DNA from: Actinomycetota bacterium
GTDB lineage: Bacteria > Actinomycetota > Actinomycetes > Propionibacteriales > Propionibacteriaceae
Assembly: GCA_020161755.1 (NCBI GenBank)
Contig: JAIUOS010000032.1
Span: 1-40,659, forward strand
Length of the DNA stretch: 40,659 nucleotides
Reading direction: 5' to 3'
Shown here: one piece after another, positions 26,477 to 40,659 of the stretch
Layout: each line of letters begins with the position of its first letter
How positions within the stretch are numbered: position 1 is the stretch's first letter
Notes under the pieces: model-generated
What the model saw: only the letters and a program-made list of their open reading frames with translations
What the model was told of the DNA's origin: nothing
Databases searched by the model: none
Made by a program: the position numbers and the translations under genes

Positions 26477-27816
26477 TCGGCGGTCGTCTCCCCCGCGTCC
26501 TGCTCGTCGGCCGCGTCGTCCTCGACCACGTCGTCCTCGCTGTCGTCATAGACGATCACGAGCCCGCGGAGGGCGGCCGCCCGGTCGGCGGCGTCGGTCT
26601 CCTGGTCGGGGTCGAGTCGCACCACGGCGTCGAACCAGCGCTCGGCCTGGTCGCCCTCGCCGGTGCGCTCGAGCAGGTCGGCGTAGGCGTAGCGGAGCCG
26701 TGCCCGCGCGAGCTTGGTGCCACGGGTGCCGATGGTCTCGATCTCGTTCTTGAGCAGGCGGAGCGCCTCGTCGACCTGGCCGGTGTCGGCCCGGATGCCG
26801 GCCTCGACCAGGCGCAGCTCGATCTGGGCCGGCGCCTCGGGTTCGGACGCGAGCCCTTCCTTGATCAGCTTGAGCGCGGCCTGGTGACGGCCGAGGGCAC
26901 GTTCGCAGTCGGCCATCGCCGGCAGGTACTCGTTGCCGCCGCTCATTCGGCGCAGCGCGCGGAACTCGGTCAACGCGGTGCTGAAGTCGCCCGCGGCGTA
27001 CGCGGTCTCGGCCGCCGCCTCACGGGTGATCGGCAGGCGTGCGGCCCGCCGCCGTGCGGCTTCGGCGTGGGCGTAGGCCAGTTCGGGATCGGCGTCGATC
27101 AGCTGGCCGGCCATCAGCAGGTGCGCGCCGACGATCTCGGCCAGCTCGGCGGTCAGGCCACGGAGCTCGGCCCGGACGCCGCGCGGTAGCTGCCGCAGGT
27201 CGAGACCCTTGGGCGTCTCCGGTTCGTTGGCCTTCGCGGCCAGGCCCGGACGCGGCGCTTCGCGCGGCGGACGATCGTCACGGCGCGGCGGACGACCATC
27301 ACGGGAGTCATTGCCACGAACATAGGGCTTCCGCTCGCCACGGCTGTCACCGCTGCGGCCGTAGGGCTTCTTCTCCCCCCGCGAGTCCGCGCTCTTGGCG
27401 TAGGGGCGCTCACCACGGGCATCGCTGCGGCCGTAAGGCTTCTTCTCCCCCCGCGAGTCCGCGCTCTTGGCGTAGGGACGCTCACCACGGGAATCGCTGC
27501 GGCCGTAAGGCTTCTTCTCCCCACGCGCATCGGTGCCCTTGGCGTAGGGACGCTCACCACGGGAATCACCGGTACGGCTGTACGGCTTCTTCTCCCCACG
27601 CGCATCGGTGCTCTTCGCGTACGGGCGCTCACCACGGGAATCACCGCTACGGCTGTACGGCTTCTTATCGCCCTTGGAGTCCGTGCTCCTGGTGTACGGC
27701 TTCTTGCCGTCCGAACCGGCGCCGCCCTTGCCGGCCGGCTTGGAGCCGCCCTGGCTGGGTGCACCGCTGGTGCGACGCTGGCCGCGGCCAGCTCGATCTG
27801 GGGTGGGAGCGTTCAC
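26473..27816 (-). CDS. TPR-like protein with repetitive basic N-terminus
   Basis: The 447-residue product has two parts. Residues about 25-180 are low-complexity and basic, made of tandem 24-25-residue units with the pattern KKPY(S/G)R(S/T)..DSRGE then RPYAK..D(A/S)RGE, four full units plus partial ends. Residues about 195-420 are helical and resemble tetratricopeptide repeats (AELAEIVGAHLLMAGQLID, AYAAGDFSTALTEFRAL, RTGEGDQAERWFDAVV). An acidic tail ends it. The N-terminus resembles RNA-binding RGG/SR-type regions. It corresponds in position to M. tuberculosis Rv1691, of unknown role. The start is taken as GTG at 27816; a TTG at 27852 is possible. It follows the rRNA terminator. Confidence 0.82.
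   Translation of the reverse strand: MNAPTPDRAGRGQRRTSGAPSQGGSKPAGKGGAGSDGKKPYTRSTDSKGDKKPYSRSGDSRGERPYAKSTDARGEKKPYSRTGDSRGERPYAKGTDARGEKKPYGRSDSRGERPYAKSADSRGEKKPYGRSDARGERPYAKSADSRGEKKPYGRSGDSRGERKPYVRGNDSRDGRPPRRDDRPPREAPRPGLAAKANEPETPKGLDLRQLPRGVRAELRGLTAELAEIVGAHLLMAGQLIDADPELAYAHAEAARRRAARLPITREAAAETAYAAGDFSTALTEFRALRRMSGGNEYLPAMADCERALGRHQAALKLIKEGLASEPEAPAQIELRLVEAGIRADTGQVDEALRLLKNEIETIGTRGTKLARARLRYAYADLLERTGEGDQAERWFDAVVRLDPDQETDAADRAAALRGLVIVYDDSEDDVVEDDAADEQDAGETTAE
27345..27720 (-). repeat. Coding tandem repeat, 72-75 bp units
   Basis: Within the TPR-like gene, the marker GGCTTCTTCTCCCC recurs at 27361, 27433, 27505, 27580 and 27655 (each counted from the preceding GTA). The spacing is 72, 72, 75 and 75 bases. 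All spacings are multiples of three, so the frame is kept. The array could change copy number by slippage or recombination. Confidence 0.88.
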
Positions 27817-27875
27817 CGCACCATCCTGCCCTTCCGCGCCCCGACGGCGCAAAGCTCAACTCTTGCACAACGCAC

Positions 27876-27911
27876 AACACCCCCGTGGGGCCGAAGCTCC
27901 ACGGGGGTGTT
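27876..27911 (-). terminator. rRNA operon terminator
   Basis: Arms AACACCCCCGTGG and CCACGGGGGTGTT give a perfect 13-bp stem with a 10-base loop containing CGAAG, just after the 5S gene. It should end rRNA transcription before the TPR-like gene. Confidence 0.9.
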
Positions 27912-27916
27912 TGTAT

Positions 27917-28034
27917 GTCCGGCGACGTCCTACTCTCCCACAGGTTCCCACCTGCAGTACCATCGGCGCTGAAAGGCTTAGCTTCCGGGTTCGGAATGGA
28001 GCCGGGCGTTTCCCTTTCGCCATGATCACCGAAA
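27917..28034 (-). rRNA. rrf: 5S ribosomal RNA
   Basis: The minus strand reads TTTCGGTGATCATGGCG at the 5' end and contains AACGCCCGGCTCCATTCCGA and the loop region GGTACTGCAGGTGGGAAC. It ends in GAGAGTAGGACGTCGCCGG. Length is about 118 bases, as expected. Both ends are estimated to within a few bases. It follows the 23S gene by about 100 bases. Confidence 0.95.
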
Positions 28035-28100
28035 CTCTATGGAGTTATTGTCGAAGCTCACTCAGCAGGTGCCGAGGAACTCCCGACCGTTGCTCGAGAG

Positions 28101-28129
28101 CTGCACAGTGGACGCGTAACATCTTTGTA
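28101..28129 (-). other. 23S processing stem, downstream strand
   Basis: This stretch after the 23S gene is nearly complementary to 31246-31273 before it (shared TACAAAGATG and GCGTCCACTGTGCAG). In the transcript the two would pair and loop out 23S, the classical RNase III precursor stem. Confidence 0.8.
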
Positions 28130-28135
28130 GGAAAC

Positions 28136-33086
<4,951 letters not shown>

Positions 33087-33364
33087 TGTTCGGTTGCGGG
33101 CTGTAAGGCCCAGTCACCGTCAACTTCAGTTCGATACTGACGCAGACTCATTGCTGAATCTGCTCAATAATCAAAGGAATCCGTCCAGTGTCCTTAATCG
33201 GACGCTGCGTGTTCGACTTTCGTCTCGCACGCCCTGTGACGGGGTTGATTTGGCACTTTAAAAGTGCCTTTATTGTGCATTGACTTTAAGCACGCTGTTG
33301 AGTTCTCAAGTTTCGGGTGCACACCTCGCTTTGGCTTTCACCGCCGCTTGGGGCAACTCGTCTT
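33087..33364 (-). promoter_or_regulatory. rRNA leader with TTGAGAACTCAA element and hairpin
   Basis: The transcribed leader between the second promoter and 16S holds TTGAGAACTCAA followed by CAGCGTGC on the minus strand (33298-33309). That is a motif I recall from other actinobacterial rRNA leaders, probably linked to antitermination or processing. A GGCACTTT-A-AAAGTGCC palindrome at 33252-33268 is also present. No gene is in this stretch. Confidence 0.65.
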
Positions 33365-33393
33365 ACTTTAGTTCGCTCGGTTCCCAGTGTCAA
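33365..33393 (-). promoter_or_regulatory. rRNA promoter P2 (TTGACA-17-TAAAGT)
   Basis: On the minus strand TTGACA (33388-33393) is followed after 17 bases by TAAAGT (33365-33370), a near-consensus housekeeping sigma promoter. It lies about 280 bases upstream of 16S. Confidence 0.8.
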
Positions 33394-33558
33394 ACTGAGC
33401 TCCTCGCTGCTCCCCCGGCCGCAACAAGCCCCCGGATCTTGATGGCTCCTGGCATGGAGGCACACCGTATCCGTGCTGATCTTGGTGGGTTCGGCGCTCC
33501 GATCCGTCCTCATCGGAATCTCTTCCGACCCGTCCGTGTCACCGGCAGCGCTCGCAGA

Positions 33559-33587
33559 ACATTACGGGGTTGGCCTGGTGGGGTCAA
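33559..33587 (-). promoter_or_regulatory. rRNA promoter P1 (TTGACC-17-TAATGT)
   Basis: On the minus strand TTGACC (33582-33587) is followed after 17 bases by TAATGT (33559-33564). It lies 62 bases after the tyrS stop and upstream of P2, so the operon has two tandem promoters. Confidence 0.7.
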
Positions 33588-33648
33588 ATCGGCCGGACGC
33601 CCGGGCGTGTCGCCTCGGCACACCGCCCGGAGGCGCCCGAATCGCGGG

Positions 33649-34914
33649 TCAGCGAAGCACCTGGACGGCGCCCACTGTCCGCTTCCCACGACGCACGATC
33701 AGGTACTCCCCCGCCAGGAGGTCGCCGGCCGTCACCACCGCGTTCGGATCGGTCACGCGCTGGTTGTTGAGGTAGGCACCGCCCTCCGCGATCGCCCGCC
33801 GGGCAGCGCCCTTGCTCTCCACCACCCCGCTCGCCAACAGGACGTCCACGACGCTGGGCGGGTCGGCGCCGGCCGGCATCGCACCGGCGTCCAGTTCCTT
33901 CGCGACGGCCGCGAGCGTGGCGGCGTCCAGCTCGGCGAGCTCGCCGCGTCCGAAGATGGCACCGGCGGCCGCTGTCGCGGCCTGTCGCTCTGCGCCCGAG
34001 TGCACGAGGTCGGTGATGTCGTCGGCCAGGGCCCGCTGGGCCGCGCGCAGGTGCGGAGACTCGACGGTCTGGCGTTCCAGGTCGGCGATCTCCGCCGCGC
34101 TGCGCGTCGTGAAGATCTTGAGGTAGCTGCCCACCTGGCTGTCTTCGGCGTTGAGGAAGAACTGGTGGAAGGCGTAGGGCGAGGTCATCGCCGGATCGAG
34201 CCAGACCGTGCCGGACTCGGTCTTACCGAACTTCGTGCCGTCCGCCTTGGTCAGCAGCGGGGTCGCCATGGCGTGCACCCGGGTGCCTTCGGCACGACGG
34301 ACCAGCTCGACACCGGCGGTGATGTTGCCCCACTGGTCGGAGCCTCCGGTCTGCAGTTCGCAGCCGTACTGCCGATGCAATTCCAGGTAGTCCAGCGACT
34401 GCAGCAGCACGTAGGAGAACTCGGTGTACGAGATCCCGGACTCCAGCCGTCGCTTCACCACGTCGCGATCAAGCATCCGGTTGACGCTGAAGTGCTTGCC
34501 GATGTCGCGCAGGAAGTCGAGGGTGGAGAGCCCGGCCGTCCAGTCGTAGTTGTTGACGACAGTGGCACCGTTCGAGCCGTCGAAGCTGACGAACTTCGAC
34601 ACCTGGGCGTGGATCCGCTCCACCCATTCATGGACCAGTTCGGTTGGGTTGAGGTTCCGCTCCGATGTCTGCTTGGGATCGCCGATGAGCCCGGTCGAGC
34701 CGCCCACGAGAATCAGCGGACGGTGCCCGGCGGCCTGCAGCAGGCGGGCCAGCATCAGCTGCACCAGGTTGCCCATATGGATGCTCGGCGCGCTGGGGTC
34801 GAACCCGACATAGAAGGTGACCGGCCCGGAGTCCAGGCGGGCGCGCAGCGCGTCCGGATCGGTGGAATGGGCGATGAAGCCCCGCCAGCTGAGTTCGTCG
34901 AGTACCGCGTTCAT
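33649..34914 (-). CDS. tyrS: Tyrosyl-tRNA synthetase
   Basis: The 421-residue class I synthetase charges tRNA-Tyr. Seen: YVGFDPSAPSIHMGNL with the HIGH-like HMGN at 46-49, the tyrosine-binding GGSDQWGNI, and the KMSKS-like KFGKT. A C-terminal S4 domain (VDVLLASGVVESKGAARRAI) ends the protein. I take the ATG at 34914; the open frame extends 17 codons further but lacks family similarity. The next gene downstream on this strand is the rRNA operon. The tyrS position beside the TPR-phosphatase-tlyA block matches M. tuberculosis Rv1689-Rv1694, with the rRNA operon between. Confidence 0.97.
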   Translation of the reverse strand: MNAVLDELSWRGFIAHSTDPDALRARLDSGPVTFYVGFDPSAPSIHMGNLVQLMLARLLQAAGHRPLILVGGSTGLIGDPKQTSERNLNPTELVHEWVERIHAQVSKFVSFDGSNGATVVNNYDWTAGLSTLDFLRDIGKHFSVNRMLDRDVVKRRLESGISYTEFSYVLLQSLDYLELHRQYGCELQTGGSDQWGNITAGVELVRRAEGTRVHAMATPLLTKADGTKFGKTESGTVWLDPAMTSPYAFHQFFLNAEDSQVGSYLKIFTTRSAAEIADLERQTVESPHLRAAQRALADDITDLVHSGAERQAATAAAGAIFGRGELAELDAATLAAVAKELDAGAMPAGADPPSVVDVLLASGVVESKGAARRAIAEGGAYLNNQRVTDPNAVVTAGDLLAGEYLIVRRGKRTVGAVQVLR

Positions 34915-35079
34915 GATCGCCCAGCCTATCGGCGTCGCCTGCTCCGCTCGCCCACCGGCCTCCAAGCGGATGCCAACCTCGCCGAGGGACCCGGCAGAGT
35001 CGCGCCGTTACGCAGTGTCGGCGCCGGTCGTGTCAGTGCCGTTTCGTACAGTGGGGGCGCCGTGGGGAAGGGAGCAACC

Positions 35080-35421
35080 GTGCCGTCGTTTCGAGCCAGC
35101 CTGGGCATCCTCGATGCCCGCCCCGGTGTTCTGCCCGAGTCAGTTCTGGACGCCGCCCGCGCGGCGGTGGCGGACGCACGGGTGGTGGAGGACGCCTTCG
35201 TCGACGTCGAGCCGGTGCTGCGCGGCGACGGCGTCCCGCGCGTGGTGGTCAGATTCCTGGAGCCCACCGGGAACGACGCCGACGAGGACGCCCGTGCCTG
35301 GCGGGCCGCAACCACGATGGCGGAGGCGGTGGCGGTCGTCGCCGAGACCGTAGGGCTGCGGGTCTACCGGCGCTCCGGCGGACGGTGGATCCCGCTCATC
35401 GCGCCGGAGCCCGGCTGGTAG
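35080..35421 (+). CDS. Short hypothetical protein divergent from tyrS
   Basis: The 113-residue product starts MPSFRASLGILDARPGVLP. It contains an acidic stretch with VVEDAFVDVEP and RVVVRFLEPTGNDADEDARAW, then a helix rich in Ala/Val, and ends VYRRSGGRWIPLIAPEPGW. I do not recognise a family. The GTG at 35080 has GGGAG five bases upstream; the same frame stays open far upstream, but that part overlaps tyrS and rRNA and is not coding. Alternating strands and helices suggest a small alpha/beta soluble domain. It converges on the hydrolase gene with a 27-base gap. Confidence 0.75.
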   Translation: MPSFRASLGILDARPGVLPESVLDAARAAVADARVVEDAFVDVEPVLRGDGVPRVVVRFLEPTGNDADEDARAWRAATTMAEAVAVVAETVGLRVYRRSGGRWIPLIAPEPGW

Positions 35422-35448
35422 GCCCGGCGGGGCTCGGGCAAGGGTGGG

Positions 35449-36957
35449 TCAGGGCTGGCTGCGCGCAAGCTCGGCGAGCAGGATGCGGCGCAGTTCGTCG
35501 GCCTGTTCGAAGGCCACCGAGTGTCCCGAATCGGGCAGGGCGTGCAACTCCTTGCGGGGGGCGTCGAGCGCGTCGAACCACTCCCTGGCCGGCTCGACCC
35601 GGGCGGCCAGCTCGTTGCTGCCCTCCAGCACGATCACGGGCACCTCCAGCCGCGGCGCGTCCCGCCGCAGGTCGACTCCCTGCAACTGCGGATACAGCAC
35701 GGAGAACATGTCCAGCAGGCCGCGCAGCACGTTGACCTTCTCCACGGCGCCGTACTCCTGGCCGAGAATCCCCATCGGGCCGATCCCGGAGCGCTCACCG
35801 CGCTGCCGATAGGCGGCCGGCGGCAGGTAGCTGCCCTCCAGCAACGGGTAGTGGGCCATCACGAAGGCGTAGTCGAGCGGGTCGGCGTACGGCGGTGGCC
35901 CGGATTCCCACAGTCTGGCCGCCAGTTCGGTGCTGCCGGTCCGCTGCGCAGCGTCCAGCAGGTCGTGGTAGATCCGCAGGTCCGTCTCCAGGACGCTCAC
36001 CATCTGACCGCTGCCGACGAAGGCCCGGAAGAGCTGCGGCGCACGCTGCACCGCCAGCACGCCGAGCAGCGATCCCCAGGATTCCCCCATCAGCACAACC
36101 TGATCCTGGTCGTAGCGGTCACGCAGGAACTCGGCCAGTTCGACCGCGTCGGCGACCGCCCGGTCGAGGGTGAGGGTAGCCGGATCGAGCGCCGGGTAGG
36201 ACTTGCCGGCCCCGCGTTGGTCCCAGCCGACCACGAGGAAGTCCTGGGTCAGCCCGTCCAGCAGGACGCGGGAGTAGGCCAGGTCGCTCTGGCCCGGCCC
36301 GCCGCTGAGGTAGAGCAGGATCGGGAGCTCGCGGCTGGCGCCGCGCACCTGGATCCACTGGTCGTGGCCGCCCAGCCGAACCCGCACCAGTTCCGCCACC
36401 GCACCGGGGAGCGGACGTCCGTCCGTCCCGGCGAGCGCTGGTGTGCTGGCCGGCCAGGCCAGCAGGCCGGCCACGACGCCCAGGATGACGGTGGGGGCGA
36501 TCATCCGGGACGGGGGGCGACCCTGGCAGCCACGGCGGATGTGGTCGGAGCCCCAGTCCGCGGCGAGCACCATCGGCATCACCGCGAGCCCGGCCGGGAT
36601 CACCCGTCCGAGCAGGAAGGCGAGTACCCCATAGCTGCTGTCCAGCCTGAGCTCGCCCACGCTGGGTACGCCGTCGGTGCCGCGGGCGGCCTCCAGTGCC
36701 ACCAGATAGGCGGCGGGCGCCAGCAGCATCGCCCAGCGGGAACGCATGCCCAGCCCGGCCAGCGCGCCGGTGGCCGCGCCGCCGAGCATCAGGGCGATTC
36801 CGTGAGCGGCAGTGGTGGGGCCGAGCGGGAGGAGCACGCCCGAGAGCCAGCCGGCACCGATGCTGATCAGGGTGGCTGCGATCGGGCCTGGCCATTCGAT
36901 CGGGCGGGAGGGAGGTGGGGAGTCGACGGGTTGGATGACTTCAGCGAACTGTTGCAT
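35449..36957 (-). CDS. Alpha/beta hydrolase with N-terminal membrane domain (S33-like)
   Basis: The 502-residue product has an N-terminal membrane domain (about 25-170) with roughly five hydrophobic segments. An extracellular or periplasm-facing alpha/beta hydrolase follows from about 185. The hydrolase has LYLSGGPGQSD (oxyanion region, 216-226), GWDQRGAGKS (244-253), the nucleophile elbow GESWGS with S293 and DSGHSVAFEQ with the catalytic His near 478. These fit the proline iminopeptidase (S33) branch, although the usual HGGPG is SGGPG here. The substrate is unknown. I chose the ATG at 36957 over a longer frame to 37050. It is divergent from a two-component system, which may control it. Confidence 0.87.
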   Translation of the reverse strand: MQQFAEVIQPVDSPPPSRPIEWPGPIAATLISIGAGWLSGVLLPLGPTTAAHGIALMLGGAATGALAGLGMRSRWAMLLAPAAYLVALEAARGTDGVPSVGELRLDSSYGVLAFLLGRVIPAGLAVMPMVLAADWGSDHIRRGCQGRPPSRMIAPTVILGVVAGLLAWPASTPALAGTDGRPLPGAVAELVRVRLGGHDQWIQVRGASRELPILLYLSGGPGQSDLAYSRVLLDGLTQDFLVVGWDQRGAGKSYPALDPATLTLDRAVADAVELAEFLRDRYDQDQVVLMGESWGSLLGVLAVQRAPQLFRAFVGSGQMVSVLETDLRIYHDLLDAAQRTGSTELAARLWESGPPPYADPLDYAFVMAHYPLLEGSYLPPAAYRQRGERSGIGPMGILGQEYGAVEKVNVLRGLLDMFSVLYPQLQGVDLRRDAPRLEVPVIVLEGSNELAARVEPAREWFDALDAPRKELHALPDSGHSVAFEQADELRRILLAELARSQP

Positions 36958-37121
36958 GCCCCCAGCGTCGACCGGATGCCCCTCGCGGGTCGTCGGACAC
37001 CAGGACGATTTCGGCCGGCTGCCGAGGCGGATCCGAGCCGGCCACGTCATCCTCCAGACGGATGCCGTAGATCAATCCGGTTTCCGTTGTAGCGCGGGTT
37101 GGGCGCCACTAGGTTGCCCAT

Positions 37122-38279
37122 GTGGGCACCACCTGGCAGCGACTGCGGCAGTTCGACCGGCGCTCCCCCTGGGTGTTCGACGGGGGGCTGGTAGCCGTGC
37201 TGCTGATCGCCGCCCTGATCAGCGGCGCCACCTCGTCCGGGCCGCTGCCGCTGGGCTGGCGGCTGGCGCTGCTCGCAGCCGCCGCCCTGCCCTACGCGTG
37301 GCTGCGCCGCCGGCCACTGGTGACGCTCGTCACCGGCTCGATCCCGGTCGTCGCGCTGCTCGCGCTCGGCGAGGGCACGGCGGTCATCGGTGCGGCGCTG
37401 TTCCTGGCGGCCTACGCCGTGGCGGCCGGTTGTCCGGGCCGGATCGCGGCTCTCGGCGCCGGGTACTGCGCGCTGGTGCTGGTGGCGATCGCAGCGCTCG
37501 CGCCGGATCGTTTCGGCTGGGGCGTCGCCGTCACCAACCTGGCGCTCTTCGCAGGCGCTTTCGGACTGGGCCGCGCGGCGCGCTCCCGCACCCGCGCCGT
37601 CGGGCTCCTGGCCGAACGGGTCGTCGAGGCAGAGCGGGCCAGGGCGACCGCTGCCGAGTCGGCCGTCACCGCGGAGCGGCTGCGGATCGCCCGCGAACTG
37701 CACGATGTGGTGGGCCACTCCCTGGGCGCGATAGCCCTCCAGGCCGGCGTCGGGGCACGCGTGGTCGAGACCGACCCGGCGGAAGCCAGGGCCGCGCTGC
37801 AGGCGATCGCCGAACGGAGCCGGGCCTCCCTGCAGGACGTCCGCCGGATACTGGGCGCCTTGCGGGATCCGGCCGAAGACCTCGGTGGCTCCCCGGGTCT
37901 CGCGGAGCTGGACGGGCTGGTCGGCGGGCTCGCGGCCGCCGGGCTCACCGTGACGGTGAGCCGCACCGGGCAGAGTTGGCCGCTGCCGCCGGCGATGGAC
38001 CTGACCGCCTACCGGCTGCTGCAGGAGTCGCTGACGAACGTTCTGCGGCACTCCGCTGCCCGGACGGCCCGGGTGGAGATCGCCTACGCACCCGAACTGG
38101 TGCGGCTGAGCGTTCGCGACGTCGGACCCGCCAGCTCCGCCGAGCCGGTCGGCGACGGTCATGGCCAGCTGGGGATGCGGGAACGGGTCGCGGTCTGGAA
38201 CGGCAGCCTGCGATTGGGCCCGTTGCCAGGTGGAGGATACGAGGTGGTGGCAGAGCTGCCCCGCGGTCAGGAGGAGTGA
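37122..38279 (+). CDS. NarL-type sensor histidine kinase
   Basis: The 385-residue product has four to five N-terminal membrane segments (about 20-150) with short loops and no large sensor domain. A HisKA_3 dimerisation region follows, with the phosphoacceptor H194 in IARELHDVVGHSL. A compact HATPase domain has the N box ESLTNVLRHS and G-box DVGPASS...HGQLGMRERV. Such intramembrane-sensing kinases often detect envelope stress. The start is GTG at 37122. The stop overlaps the response regulator ATG (TGATG). It is divergent from the membrane hydrolase gene. Confidence 0.93.
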   Translation: MGTTWQRLRQFDRRSPWVFDGGLVAVLLIAALISGATSSGPLPLGWRLALLAAAALPYAWLRRRPLVTLVTGSIPVVALLALGEGTAVIGAALFLAAYAVAAGCPGRIAALGAGYCALVLVAIAALAPDRFGWGVAVTNLALFAGAFGLGRAARSRTRAVGLLAERVVEAERARATAAESAVTAERLRIARELHDVVGHSLGAIALQAGVGARVVETDPAEARAALQAIAERSRASLQDVRRILGALRDPAEDLGGSPGLAELDGLVGGLAAAGLTVTVSRTGQSWPLPPAMDLTAYRLLQESLTNVLRHSAARTARVEIAYAPELVRLSVRDVGPASSAEPVGDGHGQLGMRERVAVWNGSLRLGPLPGGGYEVVAELPRGQEE

Positions 38280-38944
38280 TGATCCGAGTCGGGATCGCCG
38301 ACGACGAGGCGCTGATCCGCAGCGGCCTGGCTGTTCTGCTGCGCCATGAGCCCGGATTCCAGGTGGTGGGTGAGGCCGCTGACGGCGTAGCCGCGGTCGC
38401 GCTGGCCCGGCTGCATCACCCCGACGTGCTGCTGATGGACATCCGGATGCCGGGGATCGACGGGCTCGAGGCGACCCGCCGGATCATCGGCGACCCGGGC
38501 ACCGCCGGTACCCGGGTGCTGGTGCTGACCACCTTCGATCACGACGAGAACGTCTTCGCGGCGCTCCGGGCCGGCGCCAGCGGGTTCCTGCCGAAGGACA
38601 CCGACCCCGAACGGCTGCTGGAGGCGCTGCGGGTGGTGGCCGCCGGCGAGTCGCTGCTGGCACCACGGGCCACCCGCCGCCTGATCGAGGAGTTCCGGCG
38701 GCGCGTCCCGGTGCCGCCGCCGGCCGGCGCGGTGGCGGTCGAGCGGCTGACCGACCGGGAGATCGAGGTGCTCCAGGCCATCGCCACCGGGCTGTCCAAT
38801 ACCGAGATCGCTGACCAGCTCTGCGTCAGCTACGCGACCGTGAAGACCCACGTGAGCCGCCTGCTGACCAAGCTGGACGCCCGCGACCGCGCCCAGCTGG
38901 TGATCTTCGCCTACGAACAGGGCCTGATCGGGCCACGCGGGTGA
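38279..38944 (+). CDS. NarL/LuxR-family response regulator
   Basis: The 221-residue product has a receiver domain with D9-D10, the phosphoacceptor D54 (LLMDIRMPG), the T in LVLTTFD and K in FLPKDT. A C-terminal LuxR-type helix-turn-helix (LTDREIEVLQAIATGLSNTE, then VSYATVKTHVSRLL) completes it. It is coupled to the kinase gene by TGATG and has GGAGGAG upstream. Its targets are not shown by the sequence; the divergent hydrolase is the nearest candidate. Confidence 0.95.
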   Translation: MIRVGIADDEALIRSGLAVLLRHEPGFQVVGEAADGVAAVALARLHHPDVLLMDIRMPGIDGLEATRRIIGDPGTAGTRVLVLTTFDHDENVFAALRAGASGFLPKDTDPERLLEALRVVAAGESLLAPRATRRLIEEFRRRVPVPPPAGAVAVERLTDREIEVLQAIATGLSNTEIADQLCVSYATVKTHVSRLLTKLDARDRAQLVIFAYEQGLIGPRG

Positions 38945-38957
38945 CGTGACCCGCGGG

Positions 38958-38991
38958 TCGCGGCTTCCAGAACGGCAGCGACGAGCCGCGA
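38958..38991. terminator. Hairpin between convergent response regulator and argH
   Basis: Arms TCGCGGCT and AGCCGCGA with an 18-base loop lie in the 51-base gap between the two convergent stops. It may terminate both directions. The loop is long, so this is moderate evidence. Confidence 0.45.
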
Positions 38992-38995
38992 ACGG

Positions 38996-40659
<1,664 letters not shown>

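Noticed and set aside
27345-27720. CRISPR-like regularly spaced repeat
   Set aside because: The units are contiguous, in frame with a protein and have no variable spacers.

Overview
The window is high-GC DNA in which almost every gene lies on the minus strand, with many 1-4 base stop/start overlaps. It carries one complete rRNA operon. The gene content (pafA/pafB/pafC, tatA-tatC-helY, the scpA-scpB-rluB block, tlyA-nadK-recN, BioYMN) and the gene order, which recalls the Mycobacterium tuberculosis Rv1657-Rv1711 and Rv2092c-Rv2097c regions, indicate an actinobacterium. The 16S rRNA and the tRNA-free 16S-23S spacer look like Propionibacteriales, probably Propionibacteriaceae; that family assignment is inference.

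Layout. (1) 0.1-7.9 kb, minus strand: hisF, the Ski2/Mtr4-like helicase helY, a diacylglycerol-kinase-like lipid kinase, tatC, tatA, a small one-TM protein, pafC and pafB. (2) 7.9-11.2 kb: gluQ on the plus strand converges on an FKBP lipoprotein gene, which lies downstream of pafA, the Pup ligase. pafA has no stop codon before the lipoprotein gene; a 31-bp palindrome sits at the expected end of pafA. (3) 11.2-14.6 kb: rluB, scpB, scpA, a small conserved protein and a parA-like ATPase, tightly overlapping (chromosome segregation plus 23S modification). (4) 14.6-18.3 kb: a 351-bp repeat-bearing intergenic gap, xerD, an ADP-ribose-pyrophosphatase-like Nudix gene and pyrG. (5) 18.4-19.9 kb: a secreted phospholipase A2 and a divergent TetR-type regulator with a palindromic operator candidate between them. 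(6) 20.0-27.8 kb: recN, nadK, tlyA, a 60-aa conserved protein, the biotin ECF transporter bioN-bioM-bioY, a NagD-like phosphatase and a repeat-rich TPR-like protein. (7) 27.9-33.6 kb: rRNA operon 16S-23S-5S on the minus strand with two tandem promoters and a strong terminator. (8) 33.6-40.7 kb: tyrS, a short plus-strand protein, a membrane-anchored alpha/beta hydrolase divergent from a NarL-type two-component system, then argH and the C-terminal part of argR.

Most of this is conserved actinobacterial core. I found no mobile element, CRISPR array, tRNA gene or clear defence system. The unusual points are the two copies of a GGGGAC-N-GTCCCC palindrome, one of which joins pafA to the lipoprotein frame; the TetR/phospholipase A2 pair that occupies the recN-pyrG interval; a 26-bp repeat pair between parA and xerD; a gluQ gene whose best ribosome-binding site precedes an ATC codon; and a TPR-like protein with a tandem-repeat basic N-terminus beside the rRNA operon.
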